Assembly: GCF_914767665.1 (NCBI RefSeq)
Contig: NC_059502.1
Span: 44,317,812-44,381,811 of the forward strand
Source of the DNA: Harmonia axyridis
Taxonomy: Eukaryota > Arthropoda > Insecta > Coleoptera > Coccinellidae
Length of the DNA stretch: 64,000 bases
Reading direction: 5' to 3'
Shown here: one piece after another, positions 58,190 through 64,000 of the stretch
Position numbering within the stretch: the stretch's first letter is position 1
Layout of the letters: every line of letters starts with the position of its first letter
The notes under the pieces: model-generated
The model's database searches: none
Seen by the model: only the letters and a program-made list of their open reading frames with translations
Told to the model about the DNA's origin: nothing
Made by a program: the position numbers and the translations under genes

Positions 58190-58470
58190 TTTTCTATCAG
58201 ATATATTCATTCAGAATTAACATTTGTTAAAACAAAAAAGTCATCCACGTACAATGCAACAACAGTTAGCAAGTTATTTTTTGATTTTATGTAAATACAA
58301 TGCTCAATTGTTGATCTCTTTTAACTAATATCTGTCAAAATTTCATTAACTATATATATTGCCCTGTTCAATTTACTTCTGAGTAAAACCCAGAGCTACA
58401 AGCTTGCTCTATAACGTAACGAACCATCACGATTAAGCTTTAATTCAGCTGTCCTCCACTGAATCAGAAT
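58190..58470 (-). pseudogene. Ty1/Copia reverse transcriptase relic
   Basis: Read on the minus strand: LKLNRDGSLRYRASL (about 58400-58445), VALGFTQK (about 58378-58400, shifted frame), KLNRAIY (58353-58373), then VVALYVDDFFVLTN with the catalytic YVDD at 58240-58251. These are successive landmarks of Copia RT, but the stretch between FTQK and KLNRAIY is deleted and several stops and shifts occur. An old, dead fragment. Confidence 0.7.
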
Positions 58471-59779
58471 TATCTAGTGAAATTTCTATATCATCTCTTA
58501 TCTATGATAACTACATCTCGACTGGTATTAATGAAATTGTTACCTGTATCCCTTTGATCATTCACCAGAACCCACAAAAATCATTTTTGTCCATATACCT
58601 TCAAGAAATATGGAACAGAAGAGTATGCAAAATTCATCGATACAATTTTCAGATTCTAAAAACGCCTTAGTTCTTCAGGAATGTCCAATTGGTCTTTCAA
58701 TATTATAAATTATGGAAAATAACCTACTATTAACCAAATTTTTAGATTTCAAAAGGTGTCCTTCCTTGTATTTCTTAATAAATTATGAAATAGAAGAATA
58801 ATTTGTTGCTCAACTGAAAAAAGTATTGATGAACCTCGGAAATGAGGGACTTCTTATAACCTGATTTCTCAAAGATGTTACTGATATATTACGATTGCTT
58901 GTAAGGCAACATTAGCCATGGGTTTTTGAAAGGTAGATCTATTCATTCTGCCCCTTTTTAGTTTATTATAGCTATACTGAATATTCCTAAAACAAAATTT
59001 CACTGTAGGTCTTTTCATAGATCTTATCGAATGATTATGTAAATTCAATATTTGTCAAAACTGAAAATAAACATTGAATGCAGTTTCTTTTTCAGGTAGT
59101 ATTTCTATTGACTGATAATAACTTTCACATTTTGATTATACATTTTTCCCAAATTTCTCAAAGAAGAAAGGAATTGCCATTTCTAGAGAAATGAGAATTT
59201 CAGATTTCAAAATGTCTAATTACTACTTCAAATATATATACACCCTATATAATTGTTGATCAAATATTGTGTATTTCTTTACAAATTAGTTAATAATTTG
59301 AAGCTTTAATCTCAATTTTCAGACTTGAATTGGTCCAACATCTCTAGATACTTCTAATTGATATTCGACAAATAAATATCCTGTATAATTAATTATTCAT
59401 CCAAACGAAAATAATCCATCTTCTGAAAAGAAAAACAATGTTTACTATATAGAATTAATTTTAATAATGATTCAAAAGTGATGAAATTTTGCAGACTTAC
59501 TTATTTTGGATCTTAGATCACGAATCCCCTTTCATAAATTCCTTAATCCAGCTAGTTTTTTTTTTTAATCGTGAAATTGGCCTAATGAGTGAGGTTATCC
59601 ACATTAATAGCTAGTTTTCTTGTATTTTATTAACTGATTCTCGTTAGAAATGATTAATTAATCACAATTCAAGCTTTCCCTGAAATAAAAATGCCTTTTT
59701 TTCGTCAAAATCGATGGTTTTATCGATTGTTTATATATGGCGGCGGCCATCATGTTTAATACGTAAAGTCTGTCAGATG
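58471..59779. other. AT-rich region without supported gene
   Basis: It contains the second copy of the 57525-57660 repeat at 58855-58990 and no frame above 60 codons with a recognisable domain. CACCCTATATA at 59231 is a lone element-like end. TTTTATCGATTG near 59720 precedes the target of the next hAT. Confidence 0.4.
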
Positions 59780-61497
59780 CAGCGTTGCCAGGTCGACAAG
59801 CCTAAAATATCGTACCGCGTGTTTAAAATCATCGTATTTTATCGTACATATTATCGTATCCCACTGATTTTTATCGTACACATTCGAAATAAAGGAAATT
59901 TTTGCGAGAATATGACAATTTGTGGAAAAGGATGAAAAAACAAGCAATGTATCGATTAAGTAATATATTTTTTATTTAGACAAAACGGTTAATGAATAAT
60001 TAATTAATTATCAGACAAGATCAGAGAACCTGTATTTTCCTATTCACAGATTGTCGGTATTTTCACTTTATTCAGAATACACCTTATTCTAATGTCTCTT
60101 ATGGTTAAATTTTACTTCATGAATAGGATAGATAGTAGAGATGCGTACAGATTCTAAAATAAAACAAGAAATTTTTTAAGGAAATCGTGAAAGAATGGAT
60201 CGAATTTTACTTATAACATCGTGAAAATTGTTTCTGTTATTTTTGTTTTTTTTTTTAAAAAAAAAAATTATTCATTTTCATACAAGTTCTTTTCCCAAAT
60301 AACTTAGAATATTGCAAAAAACATGCAATCGTCGACAAAGATATAAAGGAAACCGAATAAAAAATACCCAAATACAAAATTCTTTGAATATGGGTGTTCG
60401 AGGTACTAGATACGTTTCGAAATTGAATCTGAAATACTAGATAATGAAAAATACGTTTTTCGGAAATAATTCAAGGATCCTATTATTTAATGATACCTAT
60501 ACATATACTTAGGGTTGAAGTTTGTAAGTACGATTTCAAGTAACAAATTTATTTTGATAATTATATTTGACTTCAATAGTCTTTCTGAATTAAAATTAAT
60601 GAATTTATTTAACATGCATTGTCATGTATTTCTTTTTCATATTAATTCAATTAAATATCTCTAGTGTGCTTTTTTGCAGATACGCCCTTTTCAATTGAAA
60701 TAGCAGTATATTTTTGATGGTCTTTGTTATGTGCTTTCAACAATTGAACATTTGCTCCCATATCCACATATTATAATATAATATGAATCTAAATACTTGA
60801 ATTGATTGGAAATACGAAGAAATATCTTCGTAAAAATTCTTTACAAAATAAGGGTTATCAAAAAAACGATTTTGTTGTGTGAAATGAATATATTCAAATC
60901 TGAAATATTCAGCCACTCAAATATGTCAATGAAATACCTGTTACAACAATTTTTTTTCACTAAATAGAATACCAAATATGAGATAATGGTATATTTTCAA
61001 CTGAAGTTTGAACACCATCTGTTTTTAATGAGGCACCTACCCTTCGGATATTCCATGATTCTTTGTATTTATTTTCAACCGACAGCCAGAAAAGAAGTTT
61101 TATGACTTTATTATGTTTAAGTAGGTTCGTTCTTCTAGATCCACGTAGAACGTAGAACCCCAATGAACTATGAATTGATTCATCGGAACATTCTAAAGTC
61201 TAGACATTCCCAACCGTTTCGGTTAGATATTTTAAAACTACTAAAATCTACCAAATGATTTCTTCCTACTAAAAACTTCATGAAAATGCGAAAAATCTAC
61301 TGAAAAAGAAAATTTCTACTAAATCTGGCCATACTCAGTTTCATTATATTTTTAGTATCTATGGAAATTTCTACTCAAATGATAGGTACACTGAAATTAT
61401 CGTACAAAACGCTATTATCGTACATGCGGTATCGTACATAGTACCGATCAGCAAATTATCGTACAAAACGATGATTATCGTACGAACGGCAACGCTG
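59780..61497. mobile_element. Non-autonomous hAT element with ATCGTAC subterminal repeats
   Basis: The ends are CAGCGTTGCC and GGCAACGCTG, with a perfect 8-base duplication GTCAGATG (59772-59779, 61498-61505). ATCGTAC or GTACGAT occurs at least four times within the first 100 bases and at least five in the last 110. The interior 60240-61260 matches W (for example 35175-35360 and 35680-35960) although W has unrelated ends. 1718 bases, no transposase frame. Confidence 0.92.
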
Positions 61498-61505
61498 GTC
61501 AGATG

Positions 61506-61797
61506 CGAAATAATCTGCAACGTTGCCTGTATGCCAGATCTTCTTGATGGGATCGGTTTTTTACTTGGTGGAAATTCATATTAATAGATTGTTTGAGATT
61601 ATGACGTATTATAAAACTGTATGGAAACTCATAATTTTCGCACAGCTATTCGAGCAGAAAATTCGGCAAGTTTATTTTCGAAATGAATAAATGGTAGTTC
61701 ATATGGTGTTATTCTGGTTTTTTCGATATTGACATCGGATTCAGTTTAGTCCTCCTGAACATATACAGGGACATTGATGATGACGAGGACGCTGTGC
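61506..61797. other. Interrupted target region, no gene seen
   Basis: Continues the sequence broken by the hAT. ATACAGGGACATTGATGATG near 61762 resembles an element end but has no partner. Confidence 0.3.
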
Positions 61798-61849
61798 TTA
61801 CAAGGTTTTCAAGGGGTTCACAGACCAAATTAGATTTTGTGTTATACTT

Positions 61850-62339
61850 GCCAATTGTCTTCTTTTTTTTTCATATGAAACAATAGATTTACTATTTTTT
61901 TTTTTAATTTCTACCTGAATGGCTAAAACCGTGATAAGTAACTGTTCACAAACAAACAAACTCCTCCCGGCTTCAACTCGTACGGCACCCACTTTTCTTG
62001 TTTCTGAATCATTCCTATGACTTTCAGGCGTTTTGAAATGGCTTGTAGTCCTAATGATCCTGTCAATTATTGTTGCGTTTGAAATGAGTCTTGATCAAGT
62101 ATTGCCTCCAATTCTGCATCTTCAAAAACCTTCTCTCTTCCACCGCGATGCTGGTCTTCGACATCAAAATCACCATTCTTGAAGCGTTGAAACCACTCTC
62201 GGCACGTTCTTTCACTAATAGCGGCCTCACTATAGGTATTTGAGAGCATTCGATGAGCCTCAGCCGCAGATTTATTCATATTTCAGTAGAAAACTAAAAC
62301 CTCCCTCAAATGACGAGAATTTGACTCGTAAGCTGACAT
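61850..62339 (-). pseudogene. Mariner transposase, N-terminal part
   Basis: Starts at ATG 62337-62339 (MSAYESNSRHLREVLVFY), with an in-frame TGA at 62283-62285, then NMNKSAAEAHRMLSNTYSEA, AISERTCREWFQRFKNGDFD (the paired-type helix-turn-helix), EDAELEAILDQDSFQTQQ, a TAA at about 62064, LTGSLGLQAISKRLKVIGMI and WVPYELKPGG. After that the frame decays (FVCEQLL in another frame near 61950) and the catalytic domain is missing. It belongs to the classic mariner group also known from the SETMAR fusion family. At least two stops and a 3' loss make it dead. Confidence 0.9.
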
Positions 62340-62489
62340 GGATAATCGTGAATAACTTTATGATGCAGACACAAATCGACTAACATGTCGATGGCGTTAT
62401 GTTCACAAATAACTAAACTTATTGTATGACATCTACGATATATTTATTTCGACTATCACTTACCGTTACAGCCAGCTATTGCACAACGG

Positions 62490-62525
62490 CAGAAGCAAAG
62501 TTGTACGCCTAAATCTAATATTTCG
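62490..62525 (-). repeat. Terminal inverted repeat of the mariner copy
   Basis: CGGCAGAAGCAAAGTTGTAC followed by GCCTAAATCTAAT lies about 160 bases before the transposase start, the right distance and sequence type for a mariner 5' end. The opposite end is not in place. Confidence 0.55.
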
Positions 62526-63250
62526 GAATATGACATTGTTCAGCTAAAATATTTTCGAAGTTCAGGCGCTTCCGGTTATATAAGACGGAATGCTACCACG
62601 TGCGTTTGAGCGCATCTGTCAAAGTTTACCTATTCAGCTCCCTCCAGCCCCTCTGAGAAGCCTTCACTTTTAAGGATGAGTGGAGCAATCTCAAACGTTC
62701 TTATGATTTTCCGTCCTTTTCTACCACATCTAAGAATTCAGATACGTTTGACGGCATTCAATTCTTACACGCCAGCCAATGAAATCGCAGTGAACTGTAC
62801 GAACGGTTGTTCGAACATTTGGCAATGCAGCAACTTCGAGCTCGAAAGACAGGTACAGAGATGGTATTAGGTATCTTCTAGGACGGATTGACCAGATGTT
62901 TTGAAAGGAATAACTCGCTTTTTATGATGGGCAATAAAACCGATTTTAGAGAGGGTTGTGAGAAATATCAGTTAGGATCGACTATTATCAGATGGGTTCG
63001 AGAAAAAATGTATATGCTAAATTTGTTCAGATTCCTTCATTCTTACGAAAATTAATTTGATTCAAAAACGTATTTAGTGGAATAATAAAAAAAATCAAAA
63101 CAAATGCACCGAAACTTTTCACATAAGCGGGTCACATTCATTGAGCAAAATATTGATTTTGCTCATTATGGTTAGCGAAATCAAAATGAACCATCAATAT
63201 GATGGTCATCCAAATATGATATCGGATGAATGATGGAACATGGTCATTTA
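62526..63250. other. Region without a supported gene
   Basis: 62527-62580 resembles 40635-40700 (AATATGACATTGTTC, CAGCTAAAATATTTTCGAAG). The 64-codon frame at 62676-62870 has no domain I know. The rest is plain AT-rich sequence. Confidence 0.4.
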
Positions 63251-63259
63251 TGACCAATA

Positions 63260-63770
63260 TTCATTTCAAGTCAGTTGTTATATCGTATTGATCAACATGC
63301 TGAATATTACGATTCATTTATATTGAAGGCAAAAAAAAAGTACTAAAATTTTCAAAAATTCTTATTTTCACAAACTGCCTTCGTACAAAAAACAGTTGTT
63401 ATATCGCATTGATTATCCATGTTCAGGATTACGATCCATGAATTTTGAAGGCATAAAAAGTACTGGAATTTGAAAAAAAGCCTATTTTCAAAAATTGACC
63501 ACGTACAAAAATCAGTTGTTATATAGCAATATCGCATTGATTCTAATATTCAGGACGCTCAGGATTACGATTCATTTTTTGAAGGCAAAAAAAAGAATGG
63601 AATTATAAAAAATTCTCATTCTCAGAAATTGACTACATACAAAAATCAGTTGTTATATCAAAATATCGCATTAATTCTCAATGCTCAGGATTACGATCCA
63701 ACAATTTTGAAGAGAAAAAAAGGACTCTAATCTCATTTTCAGAAATTGACTATGCAGAATCAAGAAATTT
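63260..63770. repeat. Minisatellite, about 4 units of 120-136 bases
   Basis: Units begin CAGTTGTTATAT at about 63271, 63391, 63512 and 63648. Each then has CGCATTGATT, AGGATTACGATCCA, TTTTGAAGGCAAAAAAA and TTTTCAGAAATTGAC. Units differ by substitutions and by insertions such as a doubled CAATATCGC. It is divergent enough to be old or non-coding by drift. Confidence 0.75.
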
Positions 63771-64000
63771 CTAAACAATAATAACATCTTAGTACTGACC
63801 TTCAATATTCCCTTATAATTACCAACGAGTTCAATTGAAATATTAATTCTTGTTGTGCATAAAAATAATCACATTTCCATACACTGAAAGATAAATTGGG
63901 ATTGACTGAATATCTACGGAACAAATTTACATGATTAAAAAAACTAATAGTTGTCATAATTATTAGAATGACCACGTACTAATGAGATTATTCTCGGAAA
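63771..64000. other. AT-rich end of window
   Basis: No frame, repeat end or RNA gene seen. Confidence 0.4.

Noticed and set aside
59780..61497. W-like interior as a simple W copy
   Set aside because: Its ends and 8-base target duplication differ from W; it is a separate element.
63260..63770. CRISPR-like array
   Set aside because: Units of 120-136 bases diverge throughout and have no short constant repeat with unique spacers; the context is eukaryotic.

Overview
This window looks like a repeat-saturated intergenic stretch of an arthropod, most likely insect, nuclear genome. It is AT-rich. I see no convincing intact host gene, no rRNA or tRNA, and nothing bacterial (no operons, ribosome-binding sites or CRISPR). 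Almost everything recognisable is mobile DNA: Ty3/Gypsy and Ty1/Copia relics, several LINEs, mariner-like elements, hAT elements with 8-bp target duplications, a PIF/Harbinger pair, a tyrosine-recombinase exon, and many long-inverted-repeat elements that mostly end in CAGGGTG or a similar motif next to TA.

Layout. 1-2160: 3' part of a Gypsy pol and the probable start of its LTR. 2162-7096: a non-coding element (called X here) holding a second X and a 1.9-kb fold-back mariner-like element. 7149-7294: tyrosine recombinase C-terminal exon. 7846-10882: LINE 3' ends and a complete non-autonomous hAT. 10942-16336: a hAT-like repeat (W) split by a 3.3-kb LINE. 15702-17635: a mosaic of direct repeats (U-V-U'). 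17237-34494: the dominant feature, a near-perfect inverted duplication with arms of about 7.6 kb (9.7 kb on the left, where a 2.1-kb element Z has inserted) around a 27-nt spacer. Each arm holds W, a repeat called P, a hAT element, and a mariner relic inside that hAT. 34518-39462: a hairpin insertion and another W copy interrupted by nested palindromes and a LINE. 40577-44362: further long-hairpin elements. 44385-47530: a single, older copy of P, which preserves the empty site of the palindrome's hAT. 49010-52455: a LINE cut by a third X, itself cut by a second fold-back copy. 52830-54109: a widespread arthropod repeat protein fragment and Harbinger-type HARBI1-like and MADF ORFs. 54370-55945: another inverted duplication around a small MITE. 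57130-59500: Copia relics. 59780-61497: a hAT with W-like interior. 61850-62520: mariner. 63260-63770: minisatellite.

The elements give a relative chronology because several insertions have empty sites elsewhere in this same window. The old P sequence received a hAT; a mariner inserted in that hAT; the block was then duplicated as an inverted repeat; Z later landed in one arm only. Copies of X hold fold-back insertions at different places, and each shows the other's empty site. Letters X, Y, Z, U, V, W, P are labels made for this report, not published names. All family assignments are by eye; no database search was run.
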